Source: Actinomycetota bacterium
GTDB taxonomy: Bacteria > Actinomycetota > Humimicrobiia > Humimicrobiales > Humimicrobiaceae
NCBI GenBank assembly: GCA_004376325.1
Contig: SOKC01000091.1
Location: forward strand, 1-9,463
Reading direction: 5' to 3'
Length of the DNA stretch: 9,463 nucleotides
Each line of letters opens with the position of its first letter. The stretch's first letter is position 1. Below the pieces are notes generated by a model. The model searched no databases. It was not told where the DNA came from and saw nothing but the letters and a program-made list of their open reading frames with translations. This document shows, piece by piece, positions 1-6,398 of the stretch. The position numbers and the translations under genes were made by a program.

Positions 1-8
1 CTAACATA

Positions 9-524
9 ATGGTAAAACAATATTTTTTAATCTTTATCAAGAGTCTGCTTATTTTGCTGGCAGGAGTAGCTGTAGGTTTTATTTTTTTTTATTTCTTTAA
101 AGATGTTAGCGTATTTATTATAGATAAATTTAAAATACTCCAGGGAGTTTTTGGAATTCGCCAGTACCAGGAGGGTATGTCTTTTAATTATGTTTTTTTA
201 GCCATTCTTTTAGGAAATTTTCTATCAATTCTTGGATATTTCACCCTGGGTTTTTTAAGAGCTTCACTTCCGATAAGTTTTATATCAGGTCTTTTTATTA
301 TAATTTTTCTATTAACCGGGACTATAAGGCATGGAATTTCTCTTCCCATGGAAGTTATAATACTTTCTTCTATAGAAATGTTTTATAGAGTTATGGCTTT
401 AGCTACCGGAGAATATATAAGCCGAAATAAGTTTAAAAATAAGACTATTCCTATCACCTCTATGGTTATTATATTTATTATGTTTATTTCGGCTGTTTTT
501 TATGAGTTATATCAGATTTTTTAA
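9..524 (+). CDS. SpoIIM-like (DUF95-type) integral membrane protein, 5' end uncertain
   Basis: The 171-residue protein is almost entirely hydrophobic. I count about five membrane segments (residues 9-30, 60-82, 87-104, 112-133 and 146-168). A motif RHGI at 107-110 is followed by LPME at 112-115, and an earlier segment holds N60 and GN at 69-70. An Asn-rich early helix plus 'HG...LP.E' is the pattern of the SpoIIM/DUF95 family, whose B. subtilis member acts in engulfment during sporulation; non-sporulating bacteria carry homologues of unknown role. Family assignment is by pattern only. The ATG lies 8 bases from the window edge with no stop or ribosome site visible before it, so the true start could be upstream. 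The last 41 bases overlap the oppositely oriented glycosyltransferase. A generic unassigned membrane protein remains possible. Confidence 0.6.
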   Translation: MVKQYFLIFIKSLLILLAGVAVGFIFFYFFKDVSVFIIDKFKILQGVFGIRQYQEGMSFNYVFLAILLGNFLSILGYFTLGFLRASLPISFISGLFIIIFLLTGTIRHGISLPMEVIILSSIEMFYRVMALATGEYISRNKFKNKTIPITSMVIIFIMFISAVFYELYQIF

Positions 525-1281
525 GTAATAATTCCTCTTTTTTATAAAGCTTTCTCTTCCATTTGCAGCTGTTAAAAACTAACTTGAAGAATTTAATGGT
601 ATCTATAACAGGATTAACGTAGCTGACAAAATTTTTATTATAAATAGTACTGATAGGTATATTTTTTATATTATATCCAAGCCAGCTGGCTTGGATTATT
701 ATTTCTGGTTCGGTATCAAAGTTTTTAGTTTCAAGTTTGATATTCTTTAAAGCTTTGGTGCTTATATATCTGAACCCGGACTGCACATCACTGATTCTTA
801 TGCCTGCAATATTGGAAATAACCCATGAAGTAAAGACGTTTGTAGCCAATCTTATAAAGGGCATATTTTTAGTATTGCCAAGCCTGTCTCCAATAATCAG
901 GTCTGGATTTTCTTTTTCTATTACTTTAAGAAAATTTTTAATTTCACTCGTCTTATGCTGTCCATCTGCGTCAATAGTTATAACCCCGCTATAATTATTC
1001 TTTACAATATAACTAAAACCGGTTTTAAGTGACTGCCCTTTCCCTAGATTTTTAGAATGTTTAATGAGTATTATTTTAAAATTTTTAGGAACTGGAATTG
1101 ATTTTACCACTTCCAGGGTATTATCAGTTGAACCGTCATCAACAATGACTATGTCCAGTCTGTATTTAAAACAATTCTTAATCACTCCCTTGATATATTT
1201 TTCTTCGTTGTAAGCCGGGATAAGAATTGCAATTTTGCTATTGTTGTTTTTCTTTTTTAATTTTATATTACTGGATTTCAT
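484..1281 (-). CDS. Family 2 glycosyltransferase, dolichyl/polyprenyl-phosphate sugar synthase-like (DPM1/DPG type)
   Basis: The 265-residue protein probably transfers a sugar from a nucleotide-sugar donor to a polyprenyl phosphate on the inner face of the cytoplasmic membrane, supplying envelope glycan or protein glycosylation. The GT-A fold signature is clear: PAYNEE at 22-27, the donor-binding VDDGSTDNT at 47-55, KNLGKGQSLKTG at 77-88, and the metal-binding DADGQH at 104-109. The acceptor-side DVQSGFR is at 165-171, with DTEPE at 189-193. There is no C-terminal GtrA-like or multi-spanning membrane domain, and the tail after about 235 is Lys-rich, so it is a soluble or peripheral type. It is the last gene of the minus-strand cluster, 30 bases after the cyclo-ligase stop, with no strong Shine-Dalgarno. 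Its 3' end overlaps the convergent SpoIIM-like gene by 41 bases. The exact sugar and lipid cannot be read from sequence. Confidence 0.9.
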   Translation of the reverse strand: MKSSNIKLKKKNNNSKIAILIPAYNEEKYIKGVIKNCFKYRLDIVIVDDGSTDNTLEVVKSIPVPKNFKIILIKHSKNLGKGQSLKTGFSYIVKNNYSGVITIDADGQHKTSEIKNFLKVIEKENPDLIIGDRLGNTKNMPFIRLATNVFTSWVISNIAGIRISDVQSGFRYISTKALKNIKLETKNFDTEPEIIIQASWLGYNIKNIPISTIYNKNFVSYVNPVIDTIKFFKLVFNSCKWKRKLYKKEELLLKKSDITHKKQPK

Positions 1282-1311
1282 ATTTAATACTTTTATCTTA
1301 TAAGAAATTTT

Positions 1312-1908
1312 TTAAGGATGATAGATGTTAGTGTCTGTAATCAAAAGATCAACTTTAATATCATGTTCCGATACAGGGATACTATCGACTACCTGGATAT
1401 CAAAACAAAGTGCTATTTTTTTTACTCCTGCAGGAATAAGTGGAAGAAGTCTGTCATAAAATCCTCCACCATATCCTAAACGGTTCAAGTTTTTATCAAA
1501 AACTAATCCAGGAACAATAACCAAATCAATACCTGAGATTTTAGCAACTCTACATAAGCCAGTGGTAGGTTCCATTATGCCATAAGCTCCAATTTCTAAC
1601 TGTTTTTTTAAATTGTCTATATAGAAGAGTTTTAACTTGCGATCATGAACTCTGGGCAAGATTATATTTTTTTTGTTTTTCAGTGCCTGCCTGATGATTA
1701 TAGTAACGTCAATTTCACTTCTAAAAGGATAGTAAATTAAAATATTGTTTGAATTAATATAGTAAGCAGTACTGACGAATTTTTCTGCTATTATTTTACT
1801 TCTTTTTTTTCTATCCCAGATCGGGAGGTTGTTCCTTTTGTTTTGAATTTTTTTTCTAAGCTCTTTTTTTAAAAGGTTATTTCTTACAGATTCATTATCA
1901 TTCTTCAT
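1312..1908 (-). CDS. 5-formyltetrahydrofolate cyclo-ligase (MTHFS)
   Basis: The enzyme converts 5-formyltetrahydrofolate to 5,10-methenyltetrahydrofolate with ATP, returning a storage or inhibitory folate to one-carbon metabolism in the cytoplasm. From the ATG at 1908 it is 198 residues, normal for the family. Visible signatures are the basic N-terminal helix (KKELRKKIQNKR), YPFRSEID at 60-67, the folate/ATP-pocket stretch YGIMEP at 109-114, VPGLVFD at 132-138, and the diagnostic LGYGGGFYDR at 144-153. An in-frame TTG at 1923 would add five residues (MGYLS). I prefer the ATG because homologues begin close to it and it has a GGGA-type site about 9 bases upstream. The ATG lies 11 bases inside the end of the degV frame, indicating translational coupling within one operon. 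Symbols in use include fau and ygfA; I leave it unnamed. Confidence 0.93.
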   Translation of the reverse strand: MKNDNESVRNNLLKKELRKKIQNKRNNLPIWDRKKRSKIIAEKFVSTAYYINSNNILIYYPFRSEIDVTIIIRQALKNKKNIILPRVHDRKLKLFYIDNLKKQLEIGAYGIMEPTTGLCRVAKISGIDLVIVPGLVFDKNLNRLGYGGGFYDRLLPLIPAGVKKIALCFDIQVVDSIPVSEHDIKVDLLITDTNIYHP

Positions 1909-2746
1909 AGAAAGATATCCCAAGGCCGCCTGGTCCCATGTGTGTACCTACTACAGTACCGATATCCACTCTTAATATTCTTTTAGGATTAAATGTCTCT
2001 TTTATTCTTTCATACATTTCTTCTGCATCTTCTTTTGCGTCGGAATCTCCCACCGATACTACCAGGTTCTGGGGATTTTTTATCATAGTTTTCATAGATT
2101 CAATAAGCTCGGTTTTAGCCTGGTTCCATCTTCTGGCGGTTTTAAATTGAGATACTTCCCCATCATGAACAGTAAGTATTGGTTTAATGTCTAAAAGTGA
2201 AGCAATAAGCCCCTTTGCTTTTCCAATCCTTCCGCCTTTTTTTAAGTATTCCAGCGTGCTGGGTACAAATAATATTTTAAGCTTTGGTTTTAAGTCATAT
2301 ATACCTTTTAAGATCTCTTCTTTTGATCTGCCTTCCTGCGCTAGTTGGGCTGCCTTTAACACCAAAAAACCAAGCGGCAAATGAACATATTCAGAATCAA
2401 TTATCTCTATATCTTTGCCCGGTATCTCTTTTTTTGACAGTTCTGCAGCATTTACAGTACCTGACATTTTTTTTGAAATATGAATAGAAATTATACTGTC
2501 ATATTTTTGGAGGATATCTGTATATGTTTCTATAAAATACTTTGGAGATGGCACGGTAGTGGTGGGTAGTTTTTCAGCCAATCTAATTTTTTTATAAAAT
2601 TCACTTATGGTTATTTCTTTTCCATCGTCTAAAAAACTTTCCTTATCAAAAATTACTGTTAAGGGTATGACTTTTATATCCAATTCTTTTACCATATTTT
2701 TTGGTATATCTGAAGTACTGTCAGTAACTATTGCAATTCTACTCAT
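1898..2746 (-). CDS. DegV family fatty-acid-binding protein (FakB-like)
   Basis: DegV proteins bind a single fatty acid; the FakB members present it to the kinase FakA, which makes acyl-phosphate for phospholipid synthesis. This 282-residue protein has the full-length family layout: VTDSTSDIP at 7-15, PTTTVPSPKYF at 61-71, ISKKMSGT at 90-97, a DSEYVHLPLG segment at 117-126 in the place of the lipid-contacting 'D(S/T)..S.G.G' motif, YLKKGGRIG at 167-175, and the C-terminal GTVVGTHMGPGG at 263-274. The segment at 117-126 lacks the usual small residues, so the bound lipid may differ. A strong ribosome site, AAGGAGG, sits at 2751-2757, four bases from the ATG. No fakA-like DAK kinase is in the window. 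It lies 64 bases after the phosphorylase stop and overlaps the cyclo-ligase gene. Confidence 0.95.
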   Translation of the reverse strand: MSRIAIVTDSTSDIPKNMVKELDIKVIPLTVIFDKESFLDDGKEITISEFYKKIRLAEKLPTTTVPSPKYFIETYTDILQKYDSIISIHISKKMSGTVNAAELSKKEIPGKDIEIIDSEYVHLPLGFLVLKAAQLAQEGRSKEEILKGIYDLKPKLKILFVPSTLEYLKKGGRIGKAKGLIASLLDIKPILTVHDGEVSQFKTARRWNQAKTELIESMKTMIKNPQNLVVSVGDSDAKEDAEEMYERIKETFNPKRILRVDIGTVVGTHMGPGGLGISFYEE

Positions 2747-2767
2747 TTTTCCTCCTTATTTAAATTT

Positions 2768-2789
2768 CTAATTATTAATTAACTATTAG
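2768..2789. promoter_or_regulatory. 22-bp imperfect palindrome between the phosphorylase and degV genes
   Basis: The two 10-base arms CTAATTATTA and TAACTATTAG are joined by AT and centre on TTAATTAA. The outer CTAAT/ATTAG and inner TTAATTAA are perfectly symmetric; only the 2-bp steps between differ. In an AT-rich spacer this can be chance, but it lies in the degV leader, about 11 bases before the ribosome site, where an operator or RNA hairpin could act. Confidence 0.25.
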
Positions 2790-2810
2790 TCCATATGCTC
2801 TGGTTATAAT

Positions 2811-3674
2811 TTATGCTTTTTTTAAAATAATTTCAATTAGTTTCGCAAATCTTTTACCTATAAAAATTTCTTTTTTAAAACCGTCAGAGTGACTGAACTT
2901 TTTTTCTTTATTTTTATTTTCAAATTCAGGTTGATTTAACCTGGCTATATTTCTTATGTGAGATAGTCCTAATACATTTATTTTTAGAAAATTTGCCATT
3001 ACGACTTCTGGAACTGTCGACATTCCGACAGCATCGACTCCTAATTTACGAAAAGCATCTATTTCAGCTCTAGTTTCAAGTACCGGTCCTTTTACACCTG
3101 CATATATACCTGTTTTTAATTTAAAATCAATATCTTCACCTGCTTCTTTTGCAATACCGGACAATTTTTTATGGTATGGACAACTCATATCAATAAAATA
3201 ATCATGTTGACTGCTATATTTATTACCAAAAAATGGATTATCAAACATTAAATTTATATGGTCTTCTATTATCATAATATCGTCTTCAGCGAATTCAGGG
3301 TTTATTCCTCCTGCTGAATTGGTAATTATTAGATTATCTGTTAAAAAATTAGACAGTAGATTTACCGGATATACCACTTCTTTTATATCATACCCTTCAT
3401 AGAGATGCAGCCTTCCGGAGAATATTAAAACATTTTTATTTTCCAATTTTCCGTAAACAACAAATTTGCCGTGACCGGGGATGGATGGAACTGACATATG
3501 AGGTATATCGCTGATATTTAAGGTTATTTTGCTCTGTAAAGGTAAAAATTCTATACATCTGTTAAGAAATGAACCCAGTATCAATCCAGAATCGATCTTT
3601 TCAGATATATAGTAAGATAAATAACTACATGTTTCCTTAAATTTTTCTTCTTCCAGAAAAGCTGATTTGCTCAT
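2811..3674 (-). CDS. Purine nucleoside phosphorylase, trimeric (PNP/MTAP) family, divergent base pocket
   Basis: Family members split purine nucleosides with phosphate into free base and (deoxy)ribose-1-phosphate, for purine salvage. The 287-residue length and motif order fit the trimeric type: LGSFLN at 33-38 (phosphate loop, usually GSGLG), GRLHLYEG at 87-94 with Arg88 and His90, the ribose/phosphate NSAGG at 119-123, GVKGPVLET at 193-201, and VGMSTVPE at 216-223. Two spots are unlike the usual enzyme. The glycine-rich phosphate loop has Phe and Asn in place of Gly, and the base-specificity segment, usually 'S.ITN.A.G', reads SHIRNIARLNQPE at 238-250, with Arg before the conserved Asn242. 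Preferred substrate is therefore open. No strong Shine-Dalgarno precedes the ATG, though no better start is visible. It is the first gene of the minus-strand cluster. Confidence 0.9.
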   Translation of the reverse strand: MSKSAFLEEEKFKETCSYLSYYISEKIDSGLILGSFLNRCIEFLPLQSKITLNISDIPHMSVPSIPGHGKFVVYGKLENKNVLIFSGRLHLYEGYDIKEVVYPVNLLSNFLTDNLIITNSAGGINPEFAEDDIMIIEDHINLMFDNPFFGNKYSSQHDYFIDMSCPYHKKLSGIAKEAGEDIDFKLKTGIYAGVKGPVLETRAEIDAFRKLGVDAVGMSTVPEVVMANFLKINVLGLSHIRNIARLNQPEFENKNKEKKFSHSDGFKKEIFIGKRFAKLIEIILKKA

Positions 3675-3720
3675 GCAATAAAAAGATGGGTTAGATTACC
3701 TGCCTAAGTATTTTTATTAA

Positions 3721-3729
3721 ATTTTAACA
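3721..3729 (-). promoter_or_regulatory. Candidate extended -10 promoter for the minus-strand phosphorylase-degV-cyclo-ligase-glycosyltransferase cluster
   Basis: Read on the minus strand, the bases are TGTTAAAAT: a TG extension, one base, then TAAAAT, about 47 bases upstream of the phosphorylase ATG. No good -35 is seen at 17 bases (TTATTT). AT-rich context makes chance matches common. Confidence 0.35.
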
Positions 3730-3767
3730 TACTTTTATATTAAAAATAATTATTATTTTATTTTTTT

Positions 3768-3776
3768 TGGTATAAT
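3768..3776 (+). promoter_or_regulatory. Extended -10 promoter for the substrate-binding lipoprotein gene
   Basis: TGGTATAAT is a perfect TATAAT (3771-3776) with the TGn extension, 55 bases before the ATG at 3832. There is no convincing -35, which extended -10 promoters can dispense with. It faces away from the candidate promoter at 3721-3729, so the 157-base spacer looks like a divergent control region. A ribosome site, GGAG at 3821-3824, lies 7 bases before the ATG. Confidence 0.55.
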
Positions 3777-3831
3777 CTTCCTATTATTTTTATAAATTTA
3801 CTTATTGATTTATATATTCTGGAGCAAGTGA

Positions 3832-5025
3832 ATGAATTTAAGAAGAGTATTTTTTAACAGGGCTTTCAGGCTTTTTCTTCTGGTTTTAATAATTTTTACA
3901 TTAATATACCTGTCAGTTAATCTTGGAGCCTGTGAGCCAGGAAAAAGGGTGATTAAAATTGGTAATCAGGCTGTTCTTTCTGGTGAGTACAGATCTTTTG
4001 GAGAAGAACAGCTGGTGAGTGTTGAACTTGCTGCTTCAAAATTATCTCCTGTCAGAATAGGAGGATTTGACTATGAAATTGAAGTAGTTACTAAAGATGA
4101 TGAAGGCAATCCGGAGAAAGCTTTTCTGGTTGCGCAGGAGATGGCAAGCGAGGAAGTGGCAGCTGTAATCGGCTCTACATTTGATGGAACAACTAAAGTT
4201 TCCATACATGTTTATGAAGAATATGGTATACCTGTAATTTCCCCATATGCTCAAAAAACTGAAATTTCTAAGATGGGGAATATTTTTTTTAGAATGGTAA
4301 TGAATAATGAGCAGAAAATAGAAAATATTGCAGATTTTATTAAGAATAAAATTAATCCACAGAAACTTATACTTATAAATAACCGGGAGGAATATTCAAT
4401 AGAACTGGTTGATTACCTGAGAGAAGTATTATCTAATTACGGTATAGAGACTCAGAAACCAATGTCAATAAAAATGAGTGAAGAAGATGTTACAGTTATC
4501 GCGGAGAATCTATTAATAGAAGGACCTGATACCATATTCTTTTGCGCAAGATATAATGAGCTGGCATCTCTTATGACTAAAGCAAGAGAAATTGGTCTGG
4601 GGTCAAGATTTATAACAGAGACATTAGGAATGGATGATAAAATTTTTGTTTTAGCGGATGCGCAGTATGTGGAAGGGTTGATTGCAATAATTCCTGAACC
4701 CCCTTCTCTGGCCAGGTATTCCCAGGACCCCAGGGCTGTAAATTTCTGGCGTGATTTCAATAATTATTTAAGCCAGATGGACGATTCTGATATTAGTATT
4801 GATGGTCCTGGACTATACGCTCCTTACTGTTATGATTCTGTTTTTATAATTATTGAAGCTATGAAAAGATCCAATTCTATTTCACCAAAAGATTATATAG
4901 ACGAACTTAAGACTACTTCTTATGACGGGTTGGTAGGGCATATTGAATTTGATTCTAATGGTGACAGGGTAAACCCACTATCGACAGTTTTTATAGTAAA
5001 AGATGGCGCCTGGACAAGATACTAA
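3832..5025 (+). CDS. Branched-chain amino acid-type ABC transporter substrate-binding lipoprotein (LivJ/LivK-like)
   Basis: This 397-residue protein fits the Peripla_BP_6 group, which captures branched-chain amino acids or other small ligands outside the membrane for Liv-type ABC importers. The N-terminus has basic RR, a hydrophobic helix (about 13-28) and a lipobox LGAC at 31-34, predicting lipid anchoring at Cys34. The mature domain starts IKIGNQAVLSGEY at 41-53, corresponding to the family's 'G...PLSG' strand. It continues with TKDDEGNPEKA at 87-97, VIGSTFDGTT at 112-121 and GIPVISPYA at 132-140. A C-terminal YDGLVGHIEFDSNGDR segment matches the family's 'G..G...FD..GD' signature. No permease or ATPase gene adjoins it, so it either serves a transporter encoded elsewhere or has a sensing role. 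Ligand is unknown. The gene has its own promoter and appears monocistronic. Confidence 0.9.
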   Translation: MNLRRVFFNRAFRLFLLVLIIFTLIYLSVNLGACEPGKRVIKIGNQAVLSGEYRSFGEEQLVSVELAASKLSPVRIGGFDYEIEVVTKDDEGNPEKAFLVAQEMASEEVAAVIGSTFDGTTKVSIHVYEEYGIPVISPYAQKTEISKMGNIFFRMVMNNEQKIENIADFIKNKINPQKLILINNREEYSIELVDYLREVLSNYGIETQKPMSIKMSEEDVTVIAENLLIEGPDTIFFCARYNELASLMTKAREIGLGSRFITETLGMDDKIFVLADAQYVEGLIAIIPEPPSLARYSQDPRAVNFWRDFNNYLSQMDDSDISIDGPGLYAPYCYDSVFIIIEAMKRSNSISPKDYIDELKTTSYDGLVGHIEFDSNGDRVNPLSTVFIVKDGAWTRY

Positions 5026-5080
5026 TCAGAAATTATAAAATTTAATTTTTTTTTAAAAGAAGTTTTTAATTTTGTGGTGT

Positions 5081-5129
5081 CCAGCTCTGACGAATGAAAT
5101 GTGGTAGCTGGTTTTATTGACTTTTTATT
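5081..5129 (+). terminator. Weak candidate terminator after the substrate-binding protein gene
   Basis: CCAGCT at 5081-5086 can pair with AGCTGG at 5106-5111, with TTTTATTGACTTTTTATT following. The loop of 19 bases is long and the stem only 6 bp, so termination is uncertain. The U-rich tail also contains the -35 of the next promoter. Confidence 0.3.
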
Positions 5130-5143
5130 TTGCCTATTATAAT
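5117..5143 (+). promoter_or_regulatory. Sigma-70-type promoter for the AmaP-like gene
   Basis: TTGACT at 5117-5122 and TATAAT at 5138-5143 are separated by 15 bases, slightly short of the 17-base optimum. The -10 is perfect, and the start codon follows about 45 bases downstream, with a good ribosome site between. Confidence 0.55.
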
Positions 5144-5188
5144 CTTTTAATGTTTCTTGTCTTTTAAAAATTTTTATGGAGGTTGGAA

Positions 5189-5818
5189 GTGAATATATTT
5201 AATAAGGTAATCGTTGTGCTAATATTAATCTGCATAATCTGTGTATCACTTATTTCTATTGTGAATGTGTTTGTGGAATATTTTAAGTGGTCAGATCTTG
5301 CTTTAAAGGTTTTTAATCCGGAAAATGATGTTTACCCATTTATTGCTGCTCTCGCTTTACTTATGGTATTTGCTATCAGTATATTTATAATACTGCTGGA
5401 GTTTTATAGAAGGGGAACAAGAGTAGCAATTATATCCAGCTCTAAAGCAGGAAATGCTATGGTGACATTAGAGACGGTGGCTATGCAGATAAAAAATGCA
5501 GTAATTAAAATAGATGGTCTGGAAGAAATTAAAGTAAAAATAGTTCCAAAGGCAACAGGTGTAATAATTAATATGAATGCTAAGTTAAATGAGGATATGG
5601 ACATCCCCGAGAAGATGCAGGAAATAATAAATAAAGCTACCAGTATTGTATCGGATAAACTGGGTATTAAAGTTATAAAGACCAATCTTACTATTGTTGG
5701 CCTTGTTGCTGGAAGGAAAGAAAAAGAAGCAAAGAAAAAAGAGGAAGAAGAAAAGGCGGTAGAAGTAGTACAGGAAGAAGCTGAGGGTGTTTCTGAAATA
5801 GAAGATGATGACAGATAA
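5189..5818 (+). CDS. AmaP-like membrane anchor with Asp23/Gls24-type domain
   Basis: In Firmicutes, AmaP anchors the abundant envelope-stress protein Asp23 to the membrane. Counting from the GTG at 5189, the protein has 209 residues. Membrane segments lie at about 7-29 and 51-71. An Asp23/Gls24-like domain runs from about 85 to 172 (SSSKAGNAMVTLETVAMQIK, then VKIVPKATGVIINMNAKL, then a helix and the strand KTNLTIVGLVAG). A highly charged tail from about 176 to 209 is rich in Lys/Glu, then acidic. I chose GTG because the ribosome site GGAGG at 5178-5182 is 6 bases before it; the in-frame TTG at 5183 directly abuts that site and cannot use it. No gls24/asp23 partner gene adjoins. The tail could recruit a partner encoded elsewhere. 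Confidence 0.82.
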   Translation: MNIFNKVIVVLILICIICVSLISIVNVFVEYFKWSDLALKVFNPENDVYPFIAALALLMVFAISIFIILLEFYRRGTRVAIISSSKAGNAMVTLETVAMQIKNAVIKIDGLEEIKVKIVPKATGVIINMNAKLNEDMDIPEKMQEIINKATSIVSDKLGIKVIKTNLTIVGLVAGRKEKEAKKKEEEEKAVEVVQEEAEGVSEIEDDDR

Positions 5819-5837
5819 ACATTATTTAATTTTTATC

Positions 5838-5989
5838 AAAGTCAGCCGTAAGACTCCTGTCTTAAAGAAGGAGATATAAGGTTGTCAATTAATGGCGGTG
5901 GGGCATGCCGTTTCAGACTGTGGAGTGAATAGGTTAACAATCACTGTGAAGCAGGAATTTCTCATCCTTTATGGTGGAGAGGATGTCAA
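5838..5989 (+). mobile_element. Degenerate 3' end of a TnpB element (IS200/IS605 or IS1341 type), with omega-RNA-like right end
   Basis: One frame reads VSRKTPVLKKEI, a stop at 5877-5879, then MAVGHAVSDCG and LTITVKQEF. The SRKTPV and VGHAV..CG...VKQE pieces recall the C-terminal tail of TnpB proteins. That stretch also encodes the omega RNA. The DNA ends with a hairpin (arms 5958-5967 and 5973-5982, a 2-base mismatch inside) and then GATGTCAA to 5989, a typical right-end form. Nothing of the RuvC nuclease core or the left end remains, since the AmaP stop is only 20 bases upstream. The first base of the downstream tRNA is 4 bases beyond the inferred boundary. The relic cannot encode an active nuclease. 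Recognition is from memory of the family, without alignment. Confidence 0.65.
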
Positions 5990-5992
5990 AAA

Positions 5993-6066
5993 GCGGGCTT
6001 AGTATATCGGTAGTACATGAGCTTCCCAAGCTCAAGAGGCGGGTCCGACTCCCGTAGCCCGCTCCA
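5993..6066 (+). tRNA. tRNA-Gly (anticodon CCC)
   Basis: All arms fold. The acceptor is GCGGGCT/AGCCCGC (7 bp) with T73 and encoded CCA at 6064-6066. The D stem is GTAT/GTAC with GG in its loop. The anticodon stem is TGAGC/GCTCA with loop TTCCCAA (anticodon CCC at 6025-6027). There is a 4-base variable loop and a T stem GCGGG/CCCGT. The glycine CCC anticodon reads GGG. The T loop is TCCGACT, so position 55 (6045) is C where nearly all tRNAs have T (pseudouridine 55). No clear promoter is visible directly upstream, where the TnpB relic lies. Confidence 0.95.
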
Positions 6067-6141
6067 TTAAAAAAATCATTTGTTACGAAAGTAATTATAT
6101 TTATTGATTAATTTTACTTTTTTTTATATTAATAGGTATAT

Positions 6142-6147
6142 TATAAT
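6142..6147 (+). promoter_or_regulatory. Candidate -10 box for the 50-residue gene
   Basis: A perfect TATAAT lies 46 bases before the start codon at 6193, but no -35 is found at a suitable distance in the surrounding AT-rich DNA. Confidence 0.3.
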
Positions 6148-6192
6148 TGAATAGTGTTTTATAAGTTGAGTTCTTGAGAAAGGAAGAATAAT

Positions 6193-6345
6193 ATGTCAGA
6201 TATACTATCAGAACTTGATAAATATATTCCTGAGGATAATCCAAGAAGATGGGCAAAGCTTTCAAGCGATATTGATTTCAGAAGACTTCAATTAACTCTT
6301 TTAAAGGAAATATTGATTGAATTAAAGCAAATTAATGCCAAATAA
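6193..6345 (+). CDS. Small hypothetical protein, 50 residues
   Basis: I do not recognise this protein. It begins MSDILSELDKYIPEDNPRRW and ends in a probable amphipathic helix (about residues 30-48, LLKEILIELKQIN). It is soluble and mixed-charge with a single Trp20. Evidence that it is real: an ATG start, a good ribosome site AAAGGAAG about 5-7 bases upstream, a TATAAT box before that, and a composition that reads like a protein (no low-complexity run, balanced Leu/Lys/Glu/Asp). It sits between tRNA-Gly and the convergent aminotransferase gene, 53 bases from that gene's stop. The short length and two-helix look would suit a small regulator or a subunit, but no function is assigned. Confidence 0.65.
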   Translation: MSDILSELDKYIPEDNPRRWAKLSSDIDFRRLQLTLLKEILIELKQINAK

Positions 6346-6398
6346 TTGATGCTTCCGTTTTGTTCAAATATTTATACGGTTAATGAAGGATTCTGTAT

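Noticed and set aside
737..994. Plus-strand open frame inside the glycosyltransferase gene
   Set aside because: It is antisense to a clear GT2 gene, has no ribosome site and gives no recognisable protein. The same holds for the antisense frames at 1938-2487, 4042-4254, 4452-4760 and 5404-5685.
1909..1923. TTG start at 1923 for the cyclo-ligase
   Set aside because: The ATG at 1908 is a better codon, has a site at workable distance and matches the usual N-terminus; the extra five residues add nothing conserved.
2811..3674. Methylthioadenosine phosphorylase instead of purine nucleoside phosphorylase
   Set aside because: VGMSTVPE and the overall motif set fit PNP better; MTAP usually has a VGMT-type motif here. 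The divergent base segment leaves some doubt, noted in the finding.
5183..5188. TTG start at 5183 for the AmaP-like protein
   Set aside because: It touches the GGAGG ribosome site with no spacing, whereas the GTG at 5189 is 6 bases away.
5880..6002. Small protein starting at the ATG at 5892
   Set aside because: The frame is the tail of the TnpB relic, runs into tRNA-Gly and stops inside it; there is no independent gene signal.
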